From NCBI GenBank assembly GCA_000380225.1, contig KB904821.1, positions 4,485,519 through 4,522,837 of the forward strand: a DNA stretch of 37,319 nt, written 5' to 3'. Source of the DNA: a filamentous cyanobacterium ESFC-1 (GTDB lineage Bacteria > Cyanobacteriota > Cyanobacteriia > Cyanobacteriales > Spirulinaceae). How positions within the stretch are numbered: the stretch's first letter is position 1; each line of letters starts with the position of its first letter. Under the pieces are notes generated by a model that was given only the letters and a program-made list of their open reading frames with translations, had not been told where the DNA came from and did not search any database. Below, piece after piece: positions 16,258-24,404 of this stretch. The translations under genes were made by a program, and so were the position numbers.

Positions 16258-16607
16258 TATGGTTATTGAGAAACTCCAAGAACGAAATCGAGTTGACTTA
16301 TCAGCCATAGGCTTATGCGAACTCGATACGAGTTTGCAGTAATAATCTGAACTGAAACAGACTAACATAAACTTTTGCGAAGGGGATCGTTTTTTTTGCT
16401 TTTTTTGCGGTAATTTGGTGAATCCTTGCCCCTAGGCCAATCAGCCAAAGTCTCATGCTGAGTTCGTCTGAGCCGAGATAATTTTAATTTTTCTTTACTT
16501 TTTTTTAGAAAAACTTAATATTTCACTGCTCTGGGTTGGGAGTCAAAATCCGGTTTTGCATACCACAAATATAAATTTTTGTCATCACCTAAGTATTATT
16601 TTTTTTT
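16258..16607. other. Divergent promoter region of rlpA and purM
   Basis: A 350-bp spacer between divergent genes. On the rlpA side a perfect stem-loop, ACTCG-ATA-CGAGT, lies at about 16321-16333. Around 16415-16480 there are small stems (GGCCAATCAGCC and CTCATGCTGAG) in a block that is GC-richer than its surroundings. This block could be a structured leader, but I do not recognise a known riboswitch. Runs of T and A flank it. No gene is called. Confidence 0.45.
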
Positions 16608-17636
16608 ATGGATTATCGATCCGCAGGGGTAGATATTGCGGCGGGCCAAGCTTTTGTCAATCAAATCCGCCAAAGCGTTCAAAGTACCTACCGTCCCGAA
16701 GTTTTGGGCGGTTTGGGGGGGTTTGGGGGTTGTTTTCAACTGCCGAGTGGTTACCAAGAACCGGTTTTGGTTTCGGGAACCGATGGAGTCGGCACAAAAC
16801 TCAAGATTGCCCACGCCCTCGGTCGTCACGACAGTATCGGCATTGACTTGGTGGCGATGTGTGTTAATGATATTCTCACTTGTGGGGCAGAACCGTTGTT
16901 TTTCCTCGATTATCTGGCCACCGGGAAACTTGAACCCCAACAACTCGCAGAAGTGGTTGCTGGCGTAGCAGAGGGTTGTCAGCAAAGCAACTGCGCTCTT
17001 TTGGGGGGGGAAACGGCGGAAATGCCGGGATTTTACGGCGCAGGGGAATATGATGTGGCCGGGTTTTGTGTGGGGATTGTGGAAAAACAAAAAATGCTCG
17101 ATGGTTCCCAAGTGCAAGTGGGGGATGTGGTGATTGGGTTAGCCAGTCAAGGGGTTCACAGTAATGGCTACAGTTTGGTACGAAAAATTGTGGAAACTCA
17201 GGGGTTAAGTTGGCAAGATTGCCCCCCGATTTTTGAAGGGAAGTCTTTAGGGGAGGTTTTTCTAACGCCGACACAGATTTATGTACAGCCGATTTTGGGG
17301 GCGTTGCAGTCGGGGATCGAAATTCACGGCATGGCCCATATTACCGGGGGCGGTTTGCCGGAAAATTTGCCCCGGTGTTTAAGTCAAAATCAGTCGATTC
17401 AGATTCATCGGGACAGTTGGACAATTCCCCCGGTGTTTGAGTGGTTGTCCCAGACGGGGAATGTGGCGGCGGCGGATATGTTGACAACGTTTAACATGGG
17501 GATTGGTTTTGCAATCCTTGTTACTCCCAATGCGGTAGAAATGGCTTTAAATTGGTTTCAAAGCCAAAATATCGATGCTTATGTTATCGGTGAGGCGATC
17601 GCGGGGGATGGTCGTTTAGTGGGATTATTGGATTAA
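16608..17636 (+). CDS. purM: Phosphoribosylformylglycinamidine cyclo-ligase
   Basis: AIR synthetase, the fifth step of purine synthesis: ATP-dependent ring closure of FGAM to AIR. The 342-aa protein begins [17 protein letters not shown], the family N-terminus. It has [13 protein letters not shown] with the conserved Asp and Lys of the ATP site, [47 protein letters not shown] and [13 protein letters not shown]. Length and motif order are normal. The ATG at 16608 follows a T tract, with no obvious Shine-Dalgarno. A small membrane-protein gene starts 3 bp after the stop, so the two are probably transcribed together. Confidence 0.97.
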   Translation: MDYRSAGVDIAAGQAFVNQIRQSVQSTYRPEVLGGLGGFGGCFQLPSGYQEPVLVSGTDGVGTKLKIAHALGRHDSIGIDLVAMCVNDILTCGAEPLFFLDYLATGKLEPQQLAEVVAGVAEGCQQSNCALLGGETAEMPGFYGAGEYDVAGFCVGIVEKQKMLDGSQVQVGDVVIGLASQGVHSNGYSLVRKIVETQGLSWQDCPPIFEGKSLGEVFLTPTQIYVQPILGALQSGIEIHGMAHITGGGLPENLPRCLSQNQSIQIHRDSWTIPPVFEWLSQTGNVAAADMLTTFNMGIGFAILVTPNAVEMALNWFQSQNIDAYVIGEAIAGDGRLVGLLD

Positions 17637-17638
17637 CT

Positions 17639-18112
17639 TTGGCCTATAAAGGATTATTTCTGACGGGTAGCGCTTTTCTGGCGGCGGGTGGTGTTCTGGC
17701 GTTGTGGTTGGGTCAGGTCACCACCCTAGAATGCGATCGCATCCGAGATCGCTGTGAAATTCGCCGTCAATCTTGGCTTAATATTAATAATCAAACCTTT
17801 GCGACCACCGAATTAGAACAAGCGATTGTCATTGAACAACCCACCGAAATTCCGGGCGATCGCCTAGAGCGTTCTAATACGATGTATCGGGTGGTTTTGG
17901 TGGTGAATAATACTGAAATGCCCTTTACGCCTTACTACAGTGGCGATCGCCAACCGAAAGTCGCGATCGCCACCGAAATTAATACCTTTATTCTCAATCC
18001 GGATCGCCTGACCCTCGAAGTGCAGCAAGATGACCGCCTCAATTCTTACATTGCAGGCAGTATTTGTGCTGTTGTGGGACTGTTGATTCTCGCTTCGAGT
18101 TTGCGAGATTGA
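17639..18112 (+). CDS. Small membrane protein, function unknown
   Basis: A 157-aa protein with one helix near each end (residues 5-27, LFLTGSAFLAAGGVLALWLG, and about 133-152, YIAGSICAVVGLLILA) and a soluble loop of roughly 100 residues between. The loop is beta-like, with alternating polar and hydrophobic residues, and contains two cysteines (CDRIRDRC) close together. I recognise no named family. The start is TTG 17639, directly after purM; no ATG is nearby, so coupled translation is likely. It could be a membrane-anchored PH-like or beta-sandwich domain. Confidence 0.65.
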   Translation: MAYKGLFLTGSAFLAAGGVLALWLGQVTTLECDRIRDRCEIRRQSWLNINNQTFATTELEQAIVIEQPTEIPGDRLERSNTMYRVVLVVNNTEMPFTPYYSGDRQPKVAIATEINTFILNPDRLTLEVQQDDRLNSYIAGSICAVVGLLILASSLRD

Positions 18113-18117
18113 TTTGA

Positions 18118-18188
<71 letters not shown>

Positions 18189-18258
18189 GTACTTGCACAG
18201 ATACCAACTATACCAAAAGGGCGATCGCTTCGGCAAGGGGGCGAGGGTTATTTATCAT

Positions 18259-18384
18259 TAGTCCTTTGTCATTGGTCATTGGTCATTTGTACCACCGTTA
18301 GCTTGCTCCAACCAACGGCTTAAATAGTCCTTTGTCATTGGTCATTGGTCATTTGTACCACCGTTAGCTTGCTCCAACCAGCGC
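18259..18384. repeat. 66-bp period direct duplication
   Basis: TAGTCCTTTGTCATTGGTCA, then TTGTACCACCGTTAGCTTGC and TCCAACCA, starts at 18259 and again at 18325. The two copies are nearly identical for about 57 bp. It contains the STRR-type CATTGGT units and lies between the tRNA and the toxin-like gene. Confidence 0.9.
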
Positions 18385-18420
18385 ACCAAATCTGCTTCGC
18401 TCTCGAAATCCAGCGAGGCA

Positions 18421-18744
18421 ATTGTCAGTGAAACACCGAAGCTCACGCCAAAAGTAAAGCGTTGGCGTTGGGTACTTCACGCCCCTGTTTTCAGTCCTGA
18501 GTTCAAAGAAGATTTGCGCTGGTGGTATCGCCAAGACCCTAAGAAAGCGAATAAGATACTCGATCTGGTTGCCGATGTGTTAAATGGCGACCCTTTCACG
18601 GGACTCGGCAAACCCGAACCCCTCAAATACATTGCCTCGGATACTGGGTCGCGACGGATTGATTTAGAACATCGCTTGGTTTATAAAGTAACGGGTCAGC
18701 AGGTGTATTTTCTGCAAGCCAGGTATCATTATCAAGCCGATTGA
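18421..18744 (+). CDS. YoeB/Txe-family toxin, with no normal start codon
   Basis: The homologous region runs from KRWRWVLHAPVFSPEFKEDL through KPEPLKYIASDTGSRRIDLEHRLVYKV to FLQARYHY at the end. This is the YoeB fold: a RelE-like mRNA interferase that cuts mRNA in the ribosome, with catalytic Glu, Arg, His and Tyr residues near the end (RRIDLEHRLVYKV, RYHY). Homology begins upstream of TTG 18514, which would remove the first strand. No in-frame ATG or GTG lies between the stop at about 18324 and 18514. ATT 18421 is a conceivable start but is not proven. No antitoxin (YefM/Phd) is next to it. I regard it as a decayed or orphaned toxin, possibly expressed in an unusual way. Confidence 0.75.
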   Translation: MVSETPKLTPKVKRWRWVLHAPVFSPEFKEDLRWWYRQDPKKANKILDLVADVLNGDPFTGLGKPEPLKYIASDTGSRRIDLEHRLVYKVTGQQVYFLQARYHYQAD

Positions 18745-18875
18745 ATGTAACTATTTGTTGTGGTTGGCCCGATGTAGTGCGATCGCGGGGTCGGGACTAA
18801 GATACTCTAGATCGAGTGACTATATTTTTAGGGCAGAAAGCACCAACTCGCTGCTCAAATCTTAAAAAGACTGTT

Positions 18876-19841
18876 ATGACATCAACTGTTTCTAATCCCG
18901 CTCGGACTGTGCGTATTGCGTCCCGCAAAAGTGAATTAGCTTTAGTGCAAACTCATTGGGTGCGCGATCGCCTACAACAGCATTTTCCCGATCGCCAGTT
19001 TGAAGTGGAAACCATGAGTACCCAGGGCGATAATATTCTCGATGTCGCCCTTTCTAAAATTGGCGACAAGGGCTTGTTTACCAAAGAACTCGAAGTCGGA
19101 ATGCTCAACAATATCGCCGACTTTGCCGTTCACTCCCTCAAGGATTTACCGACGAATTTGCCCGAAGGTTTGATGTTGGGCTGTGTCACCGAACGAGTCG
19201 ATCCCGCCGATGCTTTGGTGGTTGGCGAAAAGTTCAAAGAACATCAAATCGACACTTTACCCGAAGGGGCAATTATTGGTACGTCTTCCCTCCGGCGTTT
19301 GGCGCAACTGCGCTATCATTTCCCCCATCTAGAATTTAAAGATATTCGCGGCAATCTCAACACCCGTTTAGCAAAACTGGATGCAGGAGATTACGACGCG
19401 ATTATTTTAGCCGTCGCGGGGCTGCAACGGTTGGGAATGGGCGATCGCATTCATCAAGTCATCCCGCCTGAAATCTCCCTCCACGCCGTCGGTCAAGGGG
19501 CATTAGGCATCGAATGTCGCGAAGGGGATGCAGATATCCTGGCCTTACTCAAAGCCATCGAACACCAACCCACTTATCAACGCACCCTCGCTGAACGCGC
19601 ATTCCTGCGGGAACTCGAAGGGGGTTGTCAAGTGCCTATTGGCGTGAATACCAGCATCGATGGGGAAACCCTGACTTTAACCGGAATGGTGGCCAGTTTA
19701 GACGGCAAAACTTTAATCAAAGATACCGTCACAGGCAGCAGCAGCGACCCGGAAAAGCTCGGCCTCGATTTAGCTGAAAATCTGAAGCAAAAGGGAGCAA
19801 AGGCGATTTTAGACGAGATTTTTGCCCAAATTAATCGTTAA
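18876..19841 (+). CDS. hemC: Hydroxymethylbilane synthase (porphobilinogen deaminase)
   Basis: Joins four porphobilinogens into hydroxymethylbilane on the path to haem, chlorophyll and bilins. The 321-aa protein shows [17 protein letters not shown], the [28 protein letters not shown] block, [15 protein letters not shown] with the active-site Asp in the family SLKD/D region, and the cofactor-binding Cys in [11 protein letters not shown]. The open frame begins at GTG 18816, but ATG 18876 ([16 protein letters not shown]) gives the family length and is chosen. Upstream is the toxin-like gene; downstream a short repeat precedes glgA. Confidence 0.96.
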   Translation: MTSTVSNPARTVRIASRKSELALVQTHWVRDRLQQHFPDRQFEVETMSTQGDNILDVALSKIGDKGLFTKELEVGMLNNIADFAVHSLKDLPTNLPEGLMLGCVTERVDPADALVVGEKFKEHQIDTLPEGAIIGTSSLRRLAQLRYHFPHLEFKDIRGNLNTRLAKLDAGDYDAIILAVAGLQRLGMGDRIHQVIPPEISLHAVGQGALGIECREGDADILALLKAIEHQPTYQRTLAERAFLRELEGGCQVPIGVNTSIDGETLTLTGMVASLDGKTLIKDTVTGSSSDPEKLGLDLAENLKQKGAKAILDEIFAQINR

Positions 19842-19885
19842 TCGCATCTCAGGGAAACGTTTGTTTTACAAGGGACGGGTACGCC

Positions 19886-19920
19886 TGTTGTTGGTTGTTG
19901 GTTGTTTGTTGTTTGTTCCC
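19886..19920. repeat. Heptamer-like tandem repeat (GTTGTTG, GTTTGTT)
   Basis: Five irregular 7-bp units of GGTTGTT/TGTTTGT type in the hemC-glgA gap. They belong to the STRR family of the window. Confidence 0.7.
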
Positions 19921-20002
19921 AAGCTTTGAGTTTCTTTTAGGGCGGTGAGTATGTCAAACTGCTTTACAACCCGACGAACCAAAATTACCAAAACAGACGA
20001 GC

Positions 20003-21430
20003 ATGACGCGAATATTATTTGTTGCTGCTGAAGCCGCGCCTTTAGCCAAAGTTGGAGGAATGGGCGATGTGGTGGGGTCGTTACCCCAAGTCTTACGCAA
20101 AATGGGCCATGATGTCCGCATCTTCATGCCCTATTATGGCTTTCTGCCCGACAAAATGGACGTTCCCAAAGAGCCAATTTGGTGGGGGGATGCCATGTTT
20201 GAACATTTTGCCGTGTACGAAACCGTTTTACCTGGAACAGATGTTCCCCTGTATTTATTTGGCCATCTCGCCTTTTCTGGACGGTCTATTTACGGTGGGG
20301 ATGATGAAGATTGGCGCTTTACCTTGTTTGCAAACGCGGCGGCGGAATTTGCTTGGAATGGCTGGAAACCTGAAATTATGCACTGCCATGACTGGCATAC
20401 CGGTATGATTCCCGTCTGGATGCACCAATCTCCTGATATTGCCACAATTTTCACCATTCACAACCTCGCTTATCAAGGGCCTTGGCGTTGGCGATTACAG
20501 CAAATGACTTGGTGTCCTTGGTATATGCAGGGTCACAATACCATGGCCGCGGCAGTACAGTTTGCCAATTTGGTGAATACGGTTTCACCGACTTATGCTC
20601 AACAAATTCAAACCGCCGATTATGGCGAAACCCTTGAAGGTTTGCTGTCTTTTATTAGTAGTAAATTGCGCGGTATTGTCAACGGCATTGATATTGACAG
20701 TTATAACCCCGAAACTGATAAATATCTAGAGCAGAACTTTACGGTGGATACCCTAGAAAAGCGGAGTGTGAATAAAATTATACTCCAAGAAGAAGTCGGT
20801 TTAGAAGTGAACAAAGGCGCACTTTTAATGGGGATTGTAACGCGATTGGTTGAGCAGAAAGGCATTGATTTGTTATTACAAACCATCGACCGCTTTTTGT
20901 CCTATACTGATTCCCAGATTATCATCTTGGGAACGGGCGATCGCTACTACGAAACCCAACTTTGGCAAATGGCTTCCCGCTATCCCGGACGCATGGCGGT
21001 ACAACTGTTATACAGCGATGCCTTGTCTCGTCGTGTTTACGCCGGTTGTGACACATTCCTGATGCCCTCTCGCTTTGAACCTTGCGGTATTAGCCAAATG
21101 TTAGCCATGCGTTACGGTTGTGTTCCCATTGTCCGCCGTACCGGGGGTTTAGTAGACACCGTTTCCTATTATGACCCAGAAGCCAATGTGGGAACGGGCT
21201 ACTGTTTCGACCGCTACGAACCCATTGACTTCTACACTTGTATGGTAAAAGCCATCGAAGGTTTCCGCTTCAAAGGGCAATGGCGGGAGTTACAAAAGCG
21301 GGGAATGCAAAAAGATTTTAGTTGGGAAAAATCCGCCCGCGAATACACTAAAATGTACCGTCAGGTGATGGGTTTACCCCCAGAAGAAGATACACCGCAA
21401 GGGAGTCAATCGACCGCTTCTGTGAGTTAA
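20003..21430 (+). CDS. glgA: Glycogen synthase, GlgA1 type
   Basis: ADP-glucose-dependent alpha-1,4-glucan synthase (GT5). The 475-aa protein has the ADP-glucose motif [13 protein letters not shown] at residues 16-28 (the GlgA1 form of KxGG), the [13 protein letters not shown] acceptor region, the [10 protein letters not shown] stretch, [29 protein letters not shown], and [19 protein letters not shown] with the catalytic Glu and the RTGGLVDTV end. It matches the cyanobacterial GlgA1 pattern closely. Regulation is not visible. The downstream neighbour on the opposite strand is a phosphatase with features of glucan phosphatases, a possible functional partner. Confidence 0.97.
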   Translation: MTRILFVAAEAAPLAKVGGMGDVVGSLPQVLRKMGHDVRIFMPYYGFLPDKMDVPKEPIWWGDAMFEHFAVYETVLPGTDVPLYLFGHLAFSGRSIYGGDDEDWRFTLFANAAAEFAWNGWKPEIMHCHDWHTGMIPVWMHQSPDIATIFTIHNLAYQGPWRWRLQQMTWCPWYMQGHNTMAAAVQFANLVNTVSPTYAQQIQTADYGETLEGLLSFISSKLRGIVNGIDIDSYNPETDKYLEQNFTVDTLEKRSVNKIILQEEVGLEVNKGALLMGIVTRLVEQKGIDLLLQTIDRFLSYTDSQIIILGTGDRYYETQLWQMASRYPGRMAVQLLYSDALSRRVYAGCDTFLMPSRFEPCGISQMLAMRYGCVPIVRRTGGLVDTVSYYDPEANVGTGYCFDRYEPIDFYTCMVKAIEGFRFKGQWRELQKRGMQKDFSWEKSAREYTKMYRQVMGLPPEEDTPQGSQSTASVS

Positions 21431-21438
21431 ACTTTGAC

Positions 21439-21542
21439 AACCCTGGTATTTCTTAAAAACTGGGGTTTTGCCTTTCTACAACCCCGGTTTCTTACCTGCT
21501 TATACAGTCAAGTTACAGTTTTAAGCTAGAAACCGGGGTTCT
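21439..21542. terminator. Two palindromes between glgA and the phosphatase
   Basis: First, AACCCTGG...ACTGGGGTT at 21439-21468; second, AACCCCGGTTTCT (21480-21492) pairing with AGAAACCGGGGTT (21528-21540) around a 35-nt loop. The stem-loops sit between converging genes and could stop transcription from both sides. They belong to a repeat family described under findings. Confidence 0.7.
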
Positions 21543-21560
21543 TAATCCTCACTCTTGATT

Positions 21561-22373
21561 TTATCGAGGAAACAACCGCGCTAAACTTTCTTGTAAATTA
21601 CGATGAGGGTAAATATCCGCCTTTTTCTCCCACATATAATCTAAAGTTTGTTCATAACTCCAATTACTATTTTTATAATAACAATAGGCCACACTCATCG
21701 AACCACTACGACCAATTCCAGCCCGACAATTAATTAAAACTTTTCTCCCCGCTTCAAGTTGTAAATTAAGCCAATCAATCGACTCCTGTATCGCCGCATC
21801 AGGAATTACATTCACCGCCCCATCTAATAATTGAATATGTTTGTAACTAATATTTGATTGCGACGTAAATGATAAGGGAAATTCTGCCGCCAAATTCAAA
21901 ACCGCATCAAATCCCAGACTTTCCGCCTGGGACGCGGCAATAAAATTCCCTACATACACCCCCGGCAAAAACTCTACATAACTCGCCCCCTGCGTCCAAC
22001 TCATGGCATCCGAAGGCGACTCAACCCTCAAAGTACCATTTTCTTGAAAACTACCCGCCCAGAGCCAATTTTGCCGATTTTCTTTTAAACCGACGCGATA
22101 AGTAAACTGGAAATCTCCGGGACTTGTCGGCAAAATTGAATGAGTAAATTGATAAAGATTTGGGGCAGTTTCAGACTGATATTTTAAATCGATTCCAATC
22201 CAATCCCCCGTATTATTGAGTTTATTAATTACATTTGTCCACAGTTGCACAATCAAAGCATCTGGCGGCTGTGCGCTACTAACTTGTACTGTCGCACCAA
22301 AGCTCTCTAGCATATATAAAACAACCTGAGAATGCAGCCCTGGTTGTACTGTTTTGATTTGAGCAAAAACCAT
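21561..22373 (-). CDS. Dual-specificity phosphatase, laforin-like layout
   Basis: The C-terminal domain (about residues 132-270) is a dual-specificity phosphatase. The active site VLINCRAGIGRSGS has nucleophile Cys216 and Arg222 (CX5R), with general acid likely Asp184, 32 residues upstream as in VHR. CRAGIGR fits the eukaryotic glucan-phosphatase signature C-hydrophilic-AG-aliphatic-GR (laforin CNAGVGR, SEX4 CTAGMGR). The usual His before the Cys is Asn. Residues 1-125 form a beta-rich region (LIVQLWTNV, DWIGIDLKY, DFQFTYRVGLKE, NWLWAGSFQENGTLRV) that looks like a carbohydrate-binding or E-set module. Convergent with glgA. The phosphatase fold is sure; a glucan substrate is inferred. Confidence 0.85.
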   Translation of the reverse strand: MVFAQIKTVQPGLHSQVVLYMLESFGATVQVSSAQPPDALIVQLWTNVINKLNNTGDWIGIDLKYQSETAPNLYQFTHSILPTSPGDFQFTYRVGLKENRQNWLWAGSFQENGTLRVESPSDAMSWTQGASYVEFLPGVYVGNFIAASQAESLGFDAVLNLAAEFPLSFTSQSNISYKHIQLLDGAVNVIPDAAIQESIDWLNLQLEAGRKVLINCRAGIGRSGSMSVAYCYYKNSNWSYEQTLDYMWEKKADIYPHRNLQESLARLFPR

Positions 22374-22753
22374 AATCAGTTATCAACAGTTAAGGAGAAC
22401 GTTTTTCCAAAATATGATTGGTTATTAGTGAATTGCGACAAGTTAATCTTATTGAAGCTTTATCAATCACCCCTGTAGGGGCGGGGTTTCCCCGCCCAAT
22501 TTAACGTTAATACTTTGTCAATTTTGGGTGCGACAACGGTACTAATCGTAACTTCCCCTGGTTAAAATTGGGTGAGGAAACCTCACCCTTACACAAGTTG
22601 AGGACTCTTTTATTTTCTAGTCCGCGAAGGCGGACTTTGCCGTGTTAGCCGGAGGATTTTAAAATGGGCGGGTTAATGGGATAGACTGGGTTGGAAATCA
22701 AAACCCCGGTTTTTTGAAAAAACCGGGGTTTTTAGCTTGTACTGAAATAAAAA
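22374..22753. other. Spacer with three palindromic elements
   Basis: Contains a relative of the ureD-flanking repeat at 22436-22520 (GACAAGTT, then GGGGCGGGGTTTCCCCGCCC), a GGTGAGGAAACCTCACC stem at about 22571-22587, an AGTCCGCGAAGGCGGACT stem at about 22619-22636 and a terminator at 22700-22733. It should also hold the promoter of the phosphatase gene. No gene is seen. Confidence 0.7.
22700..22733 (-). terminator. Strong hairpin after tldE
   Basis: AAACCCCGGTTTTTT pairs perfectly with AAAAAACCGGGGTTT around a single G, beginning 21 bp after the tldE stop on its strand. The arms themselves supply T runs, so it reads as an intrinsic terminator in both directions. Confidence 0.8.
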
Positions 22754-24094
22754 CTATTCCCCAGTCACAGACAAATCATCCACCCAAACGCGAGGTGAAA
22801 TCCCACCCGGCGTTAACTCTACTTCTTTTTCTACATAAATAATCGACTTCAGCAAGTCTAAATAATCCCCGGCAATCGTCGCCGAATCAACACTCATTTT
22901 CTCGCCTTTATTGACTAACCAACCATCAAACGGCAGAGAGAAAGAGCCTTGTAGAGAATTTACCCCCGCATGAAGCGCACTCAAATCATCAATTAAAATG
23001 ACATTTTCGGCATCATCAAGGGAGTATTCCTGTTCGGCGGGTTTCCCGGCAAAAACATGGAAGAAATGAGGACTAATGCTGACCTTTGCGCCAATATTGG
23101 CATGACCTGTGGGTTCAGTATTCATGCGTTTTGCCGTTCCCGAACTGTGGAGAAAATTGCTTAAAACGCCTTCGGTAATTAAGGGAATGCGACGGGTAGG
23201 AGTACCTTCTCCGTCGAAGGTTTCCCCGCCAACATTTTGCGGGTGAAGGGCATCGTCACATACCGAAAGTAAGGGAGAAGCGATTTCTGTTCCTAGGGAT
23301 TCGGGAGTGGATAAACTTTGTTTGTCGAGGATACGTTGGGCGTTGAATAAGTTAGAAAATGCCCCCAATAAACTCAAGAAAGCTTCTGCTGAGAAAACAG
23401 CCCGATATTTACCAGATTTGATTTTTTGGTAATTGAGGTGGCTGACTGTTTTTTCACCTGCTTCTTGGATGCAATCAGCGATATCTAGTTTTTCTAAACT
23501 TTCGCTAACCTTGTAACTGCCTGCACTACGGGGCTTTTTGCCTTCTTGCTCGGTTTTGCTGTACAGATAGACGCTGGCATAAGAGCAAGCTTCGTGACGC
23601 ATTGCGCCGTCGCTGTTGAGATAAAAACGGTCAATATCCCGTTGTGATAATCCATTATAGGGAACTGATGCGATCGCGGGGTGGGCATTCAGTAACTCTT
23701 TTTCGGCCACCACCAACTTATCAATCAAATCGGAAACCGGCGCTTGTGGGGCAGTCGTCCAAGGCACTTTGGCCGTGTCTGCGGTTGCATGAGGGCTAAA
23801 ATCGGGTATATTCTCTTTCGCACCAAAATAACTGGCTTCGTGCGCCGTTTTCAGGGCTAATTCAATCCCTTGGGGATTAATATCCGTCGTCGTCGTGACC
23901 CCCATCATGTCTTTTTCGTTCCACACCCGTACAATCACACTCGAACGGTTGGAAGCTTTGACTTGTTTGGGTTCTCCGGTATCTACTTCGACGCTCGTCG
24001 AATCCACGGCTGAACCATAAATATCGTATTTTTTAATGCCGATTTCTTTGGCAATATCGCCAGCGTAACTTGCGAGGTCTTTAACTTGAACCAT
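22754..24094 (-). CDS. tldE: TldE/PmbA-family protease subunit
   Basis: TldE partners TldD in a metalloprotease that trims unfolded peptides, such as modified antibiotics and CcdA in Escherichia coli. The TldE subunit lacks the zinc ligands. The 446-aa protein shows SVIVRVWNEKDMMGVTTTTD in the N-terminal domain, DRFYLNSDGAMRHEACSYAS, GEGTPTRRIPLITEGVLSNFLHSSGTAKRM, and the C-terminal end NSLQGSFSLPFDGWLVNKGEK. It follows tldD on the same strand with a 310-bp gap filled by mobile-type repeats, so the pair is probably expressed from two promoters or through the repeats. The ATG at 24094 is preceded by GATGAAT repeats. Confidence 0.93.
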   Translation of the reverse strand: MVQVKDLASYAGDIAKEIGIKKYDIYGSAVDSTSVEVDTGEPKQVKASNRSSVIVRVWNEKDMMGVTTTTDINPQGIELALKTAHEASYFGAKENIPDFSPHATADTAKVPWTTAPQAPVSDLIDKLVVAEKELLNAHPAIASVPYNGLSQRDIDRFYLNSDGAMRHEACSYASVYLYSKTEQEGKKPRSAGSYKVSESLEKLDIADCIQEAGEKTVSHLNYQKIKSGKYRAVFSAEAFLSLLGAFSNLFNAQRILDKQSLSTPESLGTEIASPLLSVCDDALHPQNVGGETFDGEGTPTRRIPLITEGVLSNFLHSSGTAKRMNTEPTGHANIGAKVSISPHFFHVFAGKPAEQEYSLDDAENVILIDDLSALHAGVNSLQGSFSLPFDGWLVNKGEKMSVDSATIAGDYLDLLKSIIYVEKEVELTPGGISPRVWVDDLSVTGE

Positions 24095-24102
24095 TTTCGA
24101 TG

Positions 24103-24138
24103 AATGATGAATGATGAATGCTGAATGATGAATTATGA
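24103..24138. repeat. GATGAAT/GATGAATG tandem repeat
   Basis: Five units of GATGAAT (one GCTGAAT) at 7-bp spacing. Its unit differs from the other heptamer families in the window. Confidence 0.8.
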
Positions 24139-24150
24139 AAAGTTGTAATT

Positions 24151-24217
24151 GTAGGGTGGGTTAGGCGGCTAAAACCTAAGCTATGACAGCAATCTAGAAA
24201 TCCGCCGTAACCCACCG
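24151..24217. mobile_element. Short MITE-like inverted repeat
   Basis: GTAGGGTGGGTTAGGCGG at the left is matched by CCGCCGTAACCCACC at the right (one-base differences), giving a 67-bp element. No coding capacity. It resembles the widespread cyanobacterial repeats with GGTGGGTTA ends. Confidence 0.65.
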
Positions 24218-24223
24218 CTTGTA

Positions 24224-24396
24224 TGTGTGTCATGCCACTATTTCGGTGCGTTACGCTTTGCTAACGACACCCTACTGTCGCGACACAGCTTAAGTTGTGC
24301 GATAGCCAAAACCTAAAATGCCGACATTTCGGTGCGTTACGCTTCGCGCTTCGTCACCCTACCTAAAGCTTCATTTTAGCTGTGTCACGGCACTAC
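24224..24396. mobile_element. Second palindromic element with internal duplication
   Basis: Ends with TTTAGCTGTGTCACGGCACTAC (written in parts), the same terminal sequence as 11493-11513, while the other end has GTGTGTCATGCCACTA. Inside, ATTTCGGTGCGTTACGCTT occurs twice (about 24238-24256 and 24328-24346). It looks like a composite of decayed non-autonomous elements. Confidence 0.55.
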
Positions 24397-24404
24397 ACTT
24401 GAAC

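Larger units (their letters stand above)
24095..24404. other. Repeat-filled gap between tldE and tldD
   Basis: Holds GATGAAT-type tandem repeats (24103-24138), then a MITE-like element at 24151-24217 and a second palindromic element at about 24224-24396. No gene is seen. The gap interrupts what is often a closely spaced tldD-tldE pair. Confidence 0.75.

Noticed and set aside
16369-16607. Riboswitch (c-di-AMP or other) in the rlpA-purM spacer
   Set aside because: Small stems exist, and one stretch reads GGTGAATCC, but I could not match the conserved cores of known riboswitches.
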